A DNA stretch of 45,309 bases from an uncultured Ruminococcus sp. (GTDB lineage: Bacteria; Bacillota; Clostridia; Oscillospirales; Acutalibacteraceae), in contig CACZYC010000015.1 of the NCBI GenBank assembly GCA_902785365.1, positions 1 through 45,309 of the forward strand. The letters run 5' to 3'. How positions within the stretch are numbered: the first letter of the stretch is position 1; each line of letters begins with the position of its first letter. Under the pieces are notes generated by a model that was not told the origin of the DNA, did not search any database, and worked only from the letters and a program-made list of their open reading frames with translations. Shown one piece after another: positions 27,151-33,974 of the stretch. The position numbers and the translations under genes were made by a program.

Positions 27151-27681
27151 ATGAAATCTAGAAATGCTAAATTAATTGTAAATCATTCGGGAGGCACCGC
27201 TTCAAAATCGGGAAAAACCTACAGAGTAAACCTTCCCAACTGTTGGATGGAAGAACTCGGTCTTGATGAAAACAGCAGGGAACTCAATCTCAGCTTCGAT
27301 GGAGAAAAAGTAATCATAAAACCTGACAAGAACTTTAATTCATACCTCAAACCGTATAAAGGGCATAAACTTATCAGGTTGGATTATTACAACTTTGATG
27401 TTTTACAAACCACAATAGCCGCTGACTACACAGAAAAAAAGGTCAGAATCAAAAACCACACAGACGATATAATACACCTGGCTTTCGGAGCAAACAAGCG
27501 TCCCGCATGGCAGGCTTATCAATTATTTTTGGAGGAACGGTGTATCCCCAAAAAACGCGCCGGACTGAATGAATATCTGGACACAATCGGCGTGGATAAA
27601 TATGAACCTCTTGAAATAATAAAAAAGACAAAAGGCAGAATGGCAGAGGATCATCAATGGATTGAGGTGAGTGAACTGTGA
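27151..27681 (+). CDS. AbrB/SpoVT-like DNA-binding protein, probable antitoxin/regulator of a HipA-like kinase
   Basis: 176 residues. The N-terminus (about residues 12-55) has the swapped-hairpin AbrB pattern: S-K-S-G-K-T-Y-R-V-N-L-P-x-x-W, then a short strand and V-I-I-K-P. A second domain (about 65-176) ends with K-K-R-A-G-L-N-E-Y-L, Y-E-P-L-E-I-I-K-K-T-K-G-R-M-A-E-D and W-I-E-V. I associate this segment with proteins encoded beside clostridial HipA-like kinases, but cannot name the family. It overlaps the kinase gene by 4 bases (GTGA), so the two are translated together. ATG 27151 is preferred, with GGTGA just upstream. In-frame TTG 27139 and GTG 27142 are alternatives. Probable repressor of its own promoter through the palindrome at 27109-27127. 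Confidence 0.72.
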   Translation: MKSRNAKLIVNHSGGTASKSGKTYRVNLPNCWMEELGLDENSRELNLSFDGEKVIIKPDKNFNSYLKPYKGHKLIRLDYYNFDVLQTTIAADYTEKKVRIKNHTDDIIHLAFGANKRPAWQAYQLFLEERCIPKKRAGLNEYLDTIGVDKYEPLEIIKKTKGRMAEDHQWIEVSEL

Positions 27682-28490
27682 CTGTAAAGCTTACTACTAA
27701 TGAAAAAATAGCGTTCACCTCATCCAAAGGCAATCAGGAAAAGTGGCGTGAAAAAGGGCTGTGGTACAAGCTTGACCAATTCGGATATGAAGCTCTGACA
27801 GAAACATTTACATCCAAACTACTCGAATACAGTAATATAGACGCACAAACACCTTTTACTTTCGTGCGATATAATATGACTAAAGTAAATGTAAGAGGCA
27901 TTGAAAGAACAGCCTGCGTAAGTAAAAATTTTTTAAAAAAGAATCAGTCCGTTATAACTCTCAGCACGTTGTTTAATAAGATATATTCCGTACCCTTCAA
28001 AAAGAAACTCTCCGCTCTCCCCAGCGATAAAAAACGCATTAAATATATAGCGGACGCTACAACGGATTTTACAGGACTTAATGATTTTGATAAGTATCTG
28101 ACCGTTCTTTTCGAAGTTGACTCTCTGATACTTAACGACGACAGACATCTCAACAATATTGCTATTATTGAGGAGAAAGGAAAATACTCTTACTGCCCTA
28201 TTTTTGATAACGGAGCAGGTTTACTCTCAAATATACAGCTTCTCAGAACGGACATTGAACCCTCGGGACTTATTAAGTCGCTTACCGCAAGTCCGTTTAA
28301 TATGACCTTTAACCGAGAGCTCAACACTACCCGAGCTCTTTTCGGTAAGGTTTTAACCATTCCTAATTTTTCTAAATCAGAATTAAAAGCAATTCTGGAG
28401 CCTTTACTTGAATACTATCCGCAGCGTGACAGAGGTGTAATTCTCGACAGAGTTACCGAGTGTATCATCCAAAGACAAAAACACATTTAA
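27678..28490 (+). CDS. HipA-like serine/threonine kinase
   Basis: 270 residues, shorter than full HipA (about 440) and without its N-terminal subdomain 1. Kinase-type motifs are clear. S-S-K-G-N-Q-x-K-W at residues 15-23 and W-Y-K-L-D near 29-33 would bind nucleotide. L-I-L-N-D-D-R-H-L-N-N at 150-160 carries the catalytic Asp155 and metal-binding Asn160. P-I-F-D-N-G-A-G at 174-181 supplies the DFG-equivalent Asp177. HipA-family toxins phosphorylate targets such as aminoacyl-tRNA synthetases and cause dormancy. The target here is unknown. The GTG start overlaps the stop of the AbrB-like gene. It ends tail-to-tail, overlapping the glycosylase gene by 4 bases. Confidence 0.8.
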   Translation: MTVKLTTNEKIAFTSSKGNQEKWREKGLWYKLDQFGYEALTETFTSKLLEYSNIDAQTPFTFVRYNMTKVNVRGIERTACVSKNFLKKNQSVITLSTLFNKIYSVPFKKKLSALPSDKKRIKYIADATTDFTGLNDFDKYLTVLFEVDSLILNDDRHLNNIAIIEEKGKYSYCPIFDNGAGLLSNIQLLRTDIEPSGLIKSLTASPFNMTFNRELNTTRALFGKVLTIPNFSKSELKAILEPLLEYYPQRDRGVILDRVTECIIQRQKHI

Positions 28491-28981
28491 TATATTTTTA
28501 TCACTTTCCATTCCTCAATAAGTCTTTCAAGAGAAAACGCCGCGTTGGCGGGGCTTGTTGAGGGTAATTTTTTTGCTTTAATATTCGTTATTGGAAATAT
28601 AAATTTCATATACATCTTATGCGATAACGCGCCGTTGCAGAAAACTCTGTCCACTTTACTGTTGTTGATAATCAAGGACAAGTCATTTGGCACAACATCC
28701 TTTACCGAGCTATCGCTTGAACCTGTTATTGTGCAGGATTGTATGGAATCCCACAAAGCAAGGTTATGGGACAATATCAGCTTTTTCTTGTCTTCAATAT
28801 TATCGGGCGCCTCTTCCCCATACAACGCGGATATCACGCGCCAAAAGCGGTTTTGCGGATGCCCATAAAAGAACATAGCCTCTCTTGACTTTACAGACGG
28901 AAAGCTGCCGAGTATCAATGTGTCAGAGTTCTCGTCAAATAACGGCGGGAACGGATGTATTATATTCTTTGTTTCACTCAT
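28487..28981 (-). CDS. DNA-deoxyinosine glycosylase (uracil-DNA glycosylase superfamily)
   Basis: 164 residues, the usual size of the hypoxanthine-DNA glycosylase family (TIGR04274 type). It has L-I-L-G-S-F-P-S-V-K-S-R near residue 23, a Y-G-H-P-Q-N-R-F-W motif at about 39-47 where the superfamily water-activating region lies, and L-P-S-T-S-P-A-N-A near residue 140 as the DNA-intercalation/binding motif. It would remove deaminated adenine (hypoxanthine) from DNA as the first step of base-excision repair. Own promoter at 28997-29025. GGTGAT precedes the ATG. Confidence 0.9.
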   Translation of the reverse strand: MSETKNIIHPFPPLFDENSDTLILGSFPSVKSREAMFFYGHPQNRFWRVISALYGEEAPDNIEDKKKLILSHNLALWDSIQSCTITGSSDSSVKDVVPNDLSLIINNSKVDRVFCNGALSHKMYMKFIFPITNIKAKKLPSTSPANAAFSLERLIEEWKVIKIY

Positions 28982-28996
28982 AATATCACCGTTTTG

Positions 28997-29025
28997 ATTA
29001 TATACCCAAAAATTTCAAACATCAA
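28997..29025 (-). promoter_or_regulatory. Promoter of the deoxyinosine glycosylase gene
   Basis: On the minus strand, TTGATG (29020-29025) and a perfect TATAAT (28997-29002) are separated by 17 bases. Confidence 0.7.
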
Positions 29026-29069
29026 GTGTCACAAATTCAAAACTCTCAAGGTTATATCTATAGGAAGCA

Positions 29070-29098
29070 TTGAAATGATACTGGATATGATATATAAT
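29070..29098 (+). promoter_or_regulatory. Promoter upstream of the serpin and its repeat array
   Basis: TTGAAA (29070-29075) and a perfect TATAAT (29093-29098) are separated by 17 bases. A start near 29105 would give a 255-base leader containing the 21-base repeat array and the hairpin element. Confidence 0.65.
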
Positions 29099-29141
29099 AA
29101 GAATAAGAAAACAGTTTATATTGGTTATATTCTATATCAAG

Positions 29142-29225
29142 TGTCATCCTGAGCACCCACACTGTCATCCTGAGCACCCACACTGTCATCCTGAGCACCC
29201 ACACTGTCATCCTGAGCACCCACAC
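29142..29225 (+). repeat. 21-base tandem repeat, four exact copies
   Basis: TGTCATCCTGAGCACCCACA plus C repeats four times at 29142, 29163, 29184 and 29205. A fifth, partial copy at 29226 begins the adjacent hairpin element. 21 bases is a multiple of three, so the array stays open on both strands, but no ribosome site supports translation. There are no unique spacers, so it is not a CRISPR array. Confidence 0.9.
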
Positions 29226-29289
29226 TGTCATCCTGAGCGTCAGCGAAGGATCTTTAAGATTCTTCGTCGCTTTGCTCCTCAGAATGACA
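29226..29289. repeat. Small MITE/REP-like hairpin element
   Basis: TGTCATCCTGAG at the left end is matched by CTCAGAATGACA at the right end as imperfect terminal inverted repeats. Between them are the GAAGGATCT...AGATTCTTCG arms. This TCATCCTGAGC...GAAGGATCT arrangement is a widespread noncoding element in Firmicutes. The 21-base array seems to be an expansion of its left end. Confidence 0.7.
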
Positions 29290-29360
29290 TGAGAGCAATC
29301 CTCAGAATAGCACGAGAACAAACCTTAGAAACGCAAAACAAACTATAAGGAGTGAGATTT

Positions 29361-31082
29361 ATGAAAAAGCTTTTATGCGTAATGATTTCCGTAATTATGG
29401 TTGTCGGCATATTCACTACTCTGCCGCTCACCTCCATAGCGGCGGGTAAAAAAGTGAGTCTTAAAAAATCGTCGGCAACGCTCAAAATCAATAAGATAAA
29501 CGGTAAGACCGTCTACGGCTCAACTACAATAAAACTCAAAAAAGCCAAAGGCGTAACTGTCAAAAAAGTTACTTACAAAAGCTCCTCAAAGAAGATTGCG
29601 ACAGTCACCTCAAAGGGCAAAGTTAAGTCTAAGAAAAAAGGCAGCACAAAAATCACCGTTAAGGTCAAGTACACATTCAAGAAACGCGCTTATACCAAAT
29701 CCCTGCCGTTTAAGGTAACGGTAAAAGATTTGCGTACAGTTGCTCCAAAACCTACACAACCCGCTACAGAGCCCACAGCAACTCAGTCCGTTACTGAGAC
29801 AACTTCGGAAACCACACCGACTTCAGCAACCGAAACACAGCAGACAGAATCAACCGAACCACCCACCGAGCCGTCCGACAACTCTCAAAAAACAAAGAAG
29901 CTCAACGAGGTAAACACTCCCGTAAACAGCTCCTACAACTTTGAGAATAAAGAGTTCCTCAAAAAGCTATCAAAATTCTCTAATAAACTTTATAGCCTTT
30001 CTTCAAAGAACGAACAAAACAATTACACCATGTCCCCCGTTTCTGTATATATGGCGCTGTCTATGCTCTACTCCATAGGCGATGACGGAGTTAAAAGCGA
30101 CATCAGAGAACTGACGGGAATGCAGGACAGCGACTTTGCCGAGACAGGCAAGCTGTTTAAATATCTTTCCAGAGAAAACAAGTATTACGGCGACGTGATT
30201 TCACGCCTTACACTCACAAATTCCATATGGATTAACAACGGTATACCGACGAATCAGGATGTACTGGATTCTCTGGCGAGCGGCTACTACTGCAACGCCT
30301 TTGAGACACCGTTCCAAAAGAACAACGCCGAGGCAAACAAGGCTATCAGAGAGTTTATAAAAGAACAGACCAACGGTATGATTGACCAGGACTTTGACAT
30401 CACACCGGATACTTTGTTCGCTCTGATTAACACCTTGTATTTCAAGGATGTCTGGAGCACTGAATTTACGGAGCTTCCTACTCAGCAAAAGGTATTTAAA
30501 GCGTCAAACAAAAACGAAACCTGCGAATTTCTTGTAAGTCAATATCTTGAAGGCAATATACAGGAAACAGACGATTCCTACTATTTCTACACAACTACAG
30601 ATTCAGGATATAAACTAAAGCTTGTTCTGCCGAAGGATGGGCACACACTGAAAGAGGCTATGTCAGCCGCCAACCTCGACAAGATCAACACAGACACGGA
30701 ATTCAACAAGGTTGACCCTGACGGCACTGAACACTTTACTCGCTGTATCTTCCCGAGCTTCAGAGTTGAGAGCAGCACCCCGCTAAAAGAGATTCTTCAA
30801 AACAACAATTATCTGCTGAACGCTTTCTGCTTCTACACCTCTCCCCTTGTTGCCGAGCCGCTACAGGTATCCGACATAAAGCACAAGGTTGTTGTCGATG
30901 TAAGCAAAACAGGTATTGAAGGCGCGGCGGTGACAATTGTGATTTCCAAAGCGGGAACCGCGTATGACCCGAATCCCAAGATTTATCACGACTTTGTACT
31001 CGACAAAAACTTCGGATTCATCATCACCGACAGGTCCGATGTTGTACTCTTTGAGGGAGAAATAGCAAAACCGAATAAATAA
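29361..31082 (+). CDS. Secreted serpin with N-terminal Ig-like module
   Basis: 573 residues. Signal peptide to about residue 28. Residues 30-122 are a very basic Big_2-like module (S-S-S-K-K-I-A-T-V-T-S-K-G-K-V). A Thr/Pro/Glu/Gln linker (about 126-180) leads to a complete serpin domain (about 190-573). The latter has Y-T-M-S-P-V-S-V-Y-M-A-L-S-M-L-Y at its start, I-N-T-L-Y-F-K-D-V-W in the middle, and F-V-L-D-K-N-F-G-F-I-I-T-D at the end, matching the serpin signature. The hinge G-I-E-G-A-A-V-T-I-V-I (about 518-528) has small residues compatible with an inhibitory serpin. Counting from the hinge puts the scissile bond near K-A-G-T-A-Y, suggesting elastase-like targets, but the loop is longer than usual and P1 is uncertain. 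AAGGAG is 8 bases before ATG 29361. Gut bacteria use secreted serpins against host or microbial serine proteases. Confidence 0.93.
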   Translation: MKKLLCVMISVIMVVGIFTTLPLTSIAAGKKVSLKKSSATLKINKINGKTVYGSTTIKLKKAKGVTVKKVTYKSSSKKIATVTSKGKVKSKKKGSTKITVKVKYTFKKRAYTKSLPFKVTVKDLRTVAPKPTQPATEPTATQSVTETTSETTPTSATETQQTESTEPPTEPSDNSQKTKKLNEVNTPVNSSYNFENKEFLKKLSKFSNKLYSLSSKNEQNNYTMSPVSVYMALSMLYSIGDDGVKSDIRELTGMQDSDFAETGKLFKYLSRENKYYGDVISRLTLTNSIWINNGIPTNQDVLDSLASGYYCNAFETPFQKNNAEANKAIREFIKEQTNGMIDQDFDITPDTLFALINTLYFKDVWSTEFTELPTQQKVFKASNKNETCEFLVSQYLEGNIQETDDSYYFYTTTDSGYKLKLVLPKDGHTLKEAMSAANLDKINTDTEFNKVDPDGTEHFTRCIFPSFRVESSTPLKEILQNNNYLLNAFCFYTSPLVAEPLQVSDIKHKVVVDVSKTGIEGAAVTIVISKAGTAYDPNPKIYHDFVLDKNFGFIITDRSDVVLFEGEIAKPNK

Positions 31083-31094
31083 ACCGACATAAGT

Positions 31095-31129
31095 ACAGCC
31101 GAGAGCTATGAAGCCCTCGGCTGTTTTTA
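31095..31129 (+). terminator. Serpin terminator
   Basis: ACAGCCGAG (31095-31103) pairs with CTCGGCTGT (31116-31124) and is followed by TTTTTATTA. Confidence 0.82.
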
Positions 31130-31333
31130 TTATAAGTTTTTCTTATTGCTCAAAAAGTCCTCAAGCACCGTATCAAAATGAGCGCAGGACACGTCTTGCT
31201 CGTTGCACAATCGGCACAGCTTTTTAACCGCGTTGAGGTTGCGGGAAATGTCATAAACAAACCTTGTGGTTACGACCTTTACGCCGTAGCCTTCGTTTTC
31301 TTTTTCGGGGATCAAAACGCTGTATTCTGTCAT
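31130..31333 (-). CDS. Small DUF6514-like protein
   Basis: 67 residues. Pattern Y-S-V-L-I-P near the start, then E-G-Y-G-V-K-V-V and L-x-x-L-C-x-x-C (Leu-Cys-Arg-Leu-Cys), with a second Cys further on, and a D-F-x-x-N-K end. It resembles the small clostridial family DUF6514, whose function is unknown. GAGG is 6 bases before ATG 31333, and a consensus promoter lies at 31381-31410. It is convergent with the serpin and may share its terminator. Confidence 0.65.
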   Translation of the reverse strand: MTEYSVLIPEKENEGYGVKVVTTRFVYDISRNLNAVKKLCRLCNEQDVSCAHFDTVLEDFLSNKKNL

Positions 31334-31380
31334 AATAACCTCTTTCAAAACAAAATGTGAATATTATTGACGTTTTGTCC

Positions 31381-31410
31381 ATTATATATTTCACTCCCTA
31401 AAAATGTCAA
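31381..31410 (-). promoter_or_regulatory. Promoter of the DUF6514-like gene
   Basis: On the minus strand, a perfect TTGACA (31405-31410) and a perfect TATAAT (31381-31386) are separated by 18 bases. Confidence 0.75.
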
Positions 31411-31565
31411 TATTTTTTACATAACTGTAAAAATCATTTCTTTATTGATACCGAATGAGACCGTTATAATTCTGTATTAGAATTATATGTGCGTTTCTTT
31501 TATTATACAAAGAAAACTCAATAGATAATTTCATATTTTATAATTAATTAAATGTAATACACATA

Positions 31566-31594
31566 TTGACAAATAATATAATTTGTAATACAAT
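31566..31594 (+). promoter_or_regulatory. Promoter of the RelB-like/zeta-like pair
   Basis: A perfect TTGACA (31566-31571) and TACAAT (31589-31594) are separated by 17 bases. It is followed by a 200-base leader. Confidence 0.75.
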
Positions 31595-31600
31595 ATTAGT

Positions 31601-31811
31601 ACAAGCACATACTATATATAAAAAAGGAGGTGGTAAACGGAAGGACTTTTACATTTGGGGTGTATATTATTATCTAAAATGAATTATTTTTTTAAAAAAG
31701 GAGGTTATTATCAAGAGTAATTGAGTGTATTAATGTCATCTAATAAAACTATAAAGCTATATAGTACAAACAAAAATGCAAATAAGATTTATCATTAAGG
31801 AGTTGAGCTCT
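31601..31811 (+). other. Leader with two orphan Shine-Dalgarno sequences
   Basis: Two AAAAAAGGAGGT tracts (AGGAGG at 31625-31630 and 31699-31704) lie far from any usable start codon. The only ATG frame between them has 13 codons (31679-31720) and includes the second tract. They resemble ribosome-binding mRNA-stabilising sites (STAB-SD) known from Bacillus. The rest is AT-rich. Confidence 0.45.
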
Positions 31812-32105
31812 ATGGCAATTATTTCAGCAAGAGTTAACGATCAATCAAAAGCAGACGCTGAGGAAATCGCGAATAAAATTGGTTTATCCTTAAGTACAGT
31901 AATTAATATATTCTTAAACAAATTTATTGCTGAACAGGGGTTCCCTTTCTCAGTAACTGTGCCGAAAAAATCCACAACAGTTTTTGAAAAAAATGAGTTA
32001 GAAAAACTTGTGGTAGATGCTATTAAAAATAATTCATCGACTCCTGATTTACCAAAATCAGCCTATGTTGACCCAAAAGATAATATTATAAAACACACAA
32101 AGTGA
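31812..32105 (+). CDS. RelB/DinJ-family antitoxin
   Basis: 97 residues. The N-terminal half is a ribbon-helix-helix unit typical of RelB/DinJ: I-S-A-R-V-N-D-Q-S-K-A-D-A-E-E-I, then G-L-S-L-S-T-V-I-N-I-F-L-N-K-F, then G-F-P-F-S-V. The C-terminal half is charged and probably wraps the toxin. AAGGAG lies 9 bases before ATG 31812. A longer frame to 31776 has no ribosome site. It is followed after 14 bases by a zeta-like P-loop kinase gene. RelB/DinJ antitoxins usually pair with RelE/YafQ RNases, so the partner here is unusual. Confidence 0.85.
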   Translation: MAIISARVNDQSKADAEEIANKIGLSLSTVINIFLNKFIAEQGFPFSVTVPKKSTTVFEKNELEKLVVDAIKNNSSTPDLPKSAYVDPKDNIIKHTK

Positions 32106-32119
32106 GAGGATGTTTTTAA

Positions 32120-32713
32120 ATGTCAAAAGTCCTTTTTTTCGCCGGACCCAACGGCTCAGGAAAAAGTACAATTACCTCTGGCATAAAAATATTTGGTGAT
32201 TATATAAATGCAGACGAAATCGAAAAAGAATTAAAATGTTCAAGTTTAGATGCTGCAATTATTGCCGAGAAAACCAGATATGTCTTTTTAGAAGATAATC
32301 TTGATTTTACCTTTGAGACCGTTTTGTCGACATCACGTAATATTGAATTATTACAAAAAGCAAAAGAAAAGGGATACTATGTTGTCGGGATTTATGTTGT
32401 TACGATAAACCCCGCAATAAACCTACGCAGAATAAAATACAGAGTATCTCAAGGTGGTCACAATGTTCCCGAAGAAAAAGTTGTAACTAGATATTTAAGG
32501 GCTATGCGCTTAATACCACAACTTTTTCAAATCTGCGACGAACTTTATTTCTTTGATAATTCTGCAGAAAAAGAAACAACAGAAAACAATTTGATCATAG
32601 AAAGTACAAATGGCAAAATACAGGGATATCCAAATAGAATTTGGACAATGGAAATGATAAAAAGCTTAATCTCAGGAAGATATCCGGACGATTATTTGAA
32701 TAATCCAGAGTGA
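32120..32713 (+). CDS. Zeta-toxin-like P-loop kinase
   Basis: 197 residues. Walker A G-P-N-G-S-G-K-S-T at residues 9-17, then I-N-A-D-E-I-E near residue 30, where zeta-type enzymes place a substrate-binding Asp. F-E-T-V-L-S near 68 and an Arg-rich lid (N-L-R-R-I-K-Y-R-V, G-G-H-N-V-P-E-E-K-V) around 110-128 fit the zeta/PezT-like group. Those enzymes phosphorylate UDP-N-acetylglucosamine or related sugar nucleotides and poison wall synthesis. The substrate here is not known. Its antitoxin appears to be the RelB-like protein just upstream, not an epsilon protein. Confidence 0.83.
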   Translation: MSKVLFFAGPNGSGKSTITSGIKIFGDYINADEIEKELKCSSLDAAIIAEKTRYVFLEDNLDFTFETVLSTSRNIELLQKAKEKGYYVVGIYVVTINPAINLRRIKYRVSQGGHNVPEEKVVTRYLRAMRLIPQLFQICDELYFFDNSAEKETTENNLIIESTNGKIQGYPNRIWTMEMIKSLISGRYPDDYLNNPE

Positions 32714-32733
32714 GCATCAAATGATTTTTTAAA

Positions 32734-32767
32734 ACAGCCGACAAGGAGGAAGTGTCCTTGTCGGCTG
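32734..32767. terminator. Hairpin after the zeta-like gene
   Basis: CAGCCGACAAGGA pairs perfectly with TCCTTGTCGGCTG around a 7-base loop. The plus-strand tail is AAAATATATTG, so a rightward T run is missing. The minus-strand side has TTTT. It may still act as a terminator or RNA-stability hairpin. 32768-32964 is AT-rich with no gene. Confidence 0.6.
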
Positions 32768-32964
32768 AAAATATATTGTTATAGTATTTTAACTATATGA
32801 TGATTTAACTATCAAAAGCAACTCTTTCTGCACCATATCTTTTCATTCATTAATATTCAACGGTATCAAACTCAAGTTCTAAATATACATATTTAGTTTA
32901 TTATGCTAAAAAGCGATAAAAAGAATTAAGCCGTCAAAGATTTATGAACAATTCATTTTTCAGA

Positions 32965-32993
32965 TTGCATTTATCTCATACAGCTACTATAAT
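32965..32993 (+). promoter_or_regulatory. Promoter of the MBL/trypsin-TPR-PIN pair
   Basis: TTGCAT (32965-32970) and a perfect TATAAT (32988-32993) are separated by 17 bases. The start would be about 30 bases before the MBL ATG. Confidence 0.75.
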
Positions 32994-33029
32994 AGAATTA
33001 TAAAGAGCAAAAACTTAAACGGAGTAATT

Positions 33030-33974
33030 ATGAGTATTATTTTAAATGTATTGCCCGTTGGTGCGGGAGACTGTATTCATCTGCGTTTTGTTGACAACGA
33101 CTCAGCAAGAAATATAATAATAGATTCCGGTCCCTCAAATAAGAAGGCAATTTTTCGTGGACTTCTTAATCATATAAAGTCTTCAAACGAAAAGGTTGAT
33201 TTACTTTGCTTCACACACATAGATAATGACCATATTAGAGCGGCTTCTCTTGTTTTTGCTGACTACGAGGAAAGCTTTGATTACATCAACGAGGTATGGA
33301 TTAACACTGTTATTCCCGATAAGATAAACCATAATCCCGATTACACATTAATGAGTATAGATGAGGCTCTGGATTTATCAAGACACCTTTTATATCACAA
33401 AATTCCTATCAAAACGGACATTATAAAAGGATACACGAAAAAGGTCGGTTCAGCTGAACTAAAAGTTGTTTCTCCGACCGAAGAGAGCCACAAAAACTAT
33501 CTTGAGTACTGGACAAACAACAGCAAAAACACACTGATGTCTGCCGACACCTCAAAATCTAACGGCGACAGCATCGCGTTTGTATTTAGCTTTGATAATA
33601 CATCTATCCTCTTCACTGGTGATTCTCACAACAGCGTATTGATTGATGGCCTTGATCCTTTAGGAGTAAATGAAAATATTAAAATACTTCAGTTACCTCA
33701 TCACGGCAGCATTAGGAACATCTCAGCTGAATTATTAGAAAAAACAAATTCAGAAACATTCTTTATTTCTTCAAACGGAGCATATCCTCACCCATCACCC
33801 GAAACTTTTGAATTAATCGATAAATACAAGCCCGATGTTGAAAAAACAATTCTGGGAAATTTCACCCTTCCGTTTGATAAAAATATTGACAATATTCAGT
33901 TTATCAACATTACCGAAAACGAATACATATTTAAAAACAAAATTACTATTAAATCGGAGAAATACAATGGATAA
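33030..33974 (+). CDS. ComEC/Rec2-like metallo-beta-lactamase-fold hydrolase
   Basis: 314 residues, soluble, without the membrane domain of ComEC. The metal centre is complete: T-H-I-D-N-D-H at 62-68 (His63, Asp65, Asp67, His68), a probable ligand Asp198 in L-F-T-G-D-S-H, and L-P-H-H-G-S at 222-227. The opening V-L-P-V-G-A-G-D-C-I-H is the usual first strand of this subgroup. It may hydrolyse nucleic acids or another phosphoester. In prokaryotic conflict systems such proteins are coupled to trypsin-like proteases. The next gene starts inside its last codons (ATGGATAA, 8-base overlap), so the two products are made together. Confidence 0.87.
   Translation: MSIILNVLPVGAGDCIHLRFVDNDSARNIIIDSGPSNKKAIFRGLLNHIKSSNEKVDLLCFTHIDNDHIRAASLVFADYEESFDYINEVWINTVIPDKINHNPDYTLMSIDEALDLSRHLLYHKIPIKTDIIKGYTKKVGSAELKVVSPTEESHKNYLEYWTNNSKNTLMSADTSKSNGDSIAFVFSFDNTSILFTGDSHNSVLIDGLDPLGVNENIKILQLPHHGSIRNISAELLEKTNSETFFISSNGAYPHPSPETFELIDKYKPDVEKTILGNFTLPFDKNIDNIQFINITENEYIFKNKITIKSEKYNG

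Noticed and set aside
29142..29289. Regular 21-base repeats as a CRISPR array
   Set aside because: Units are directly adjacent with no variable spacers and no cas genes are nearby; this is a tandem expansion of a REP/MITE-like end.
29058..29348. Reading frames through the 21-base array on both strands
   Set aside because: They are open only because 21 is divisible by three; no ribosome site, and the predicted peptides are pure repeats.
33835..33966. Extended start of the trypsin-TPR-PIN gene
   Set aside because: It lies wholly inside the MBL gene in another frame without a ribosome site; ATG 33967 has GGAGA and matches the protease N-terminus.
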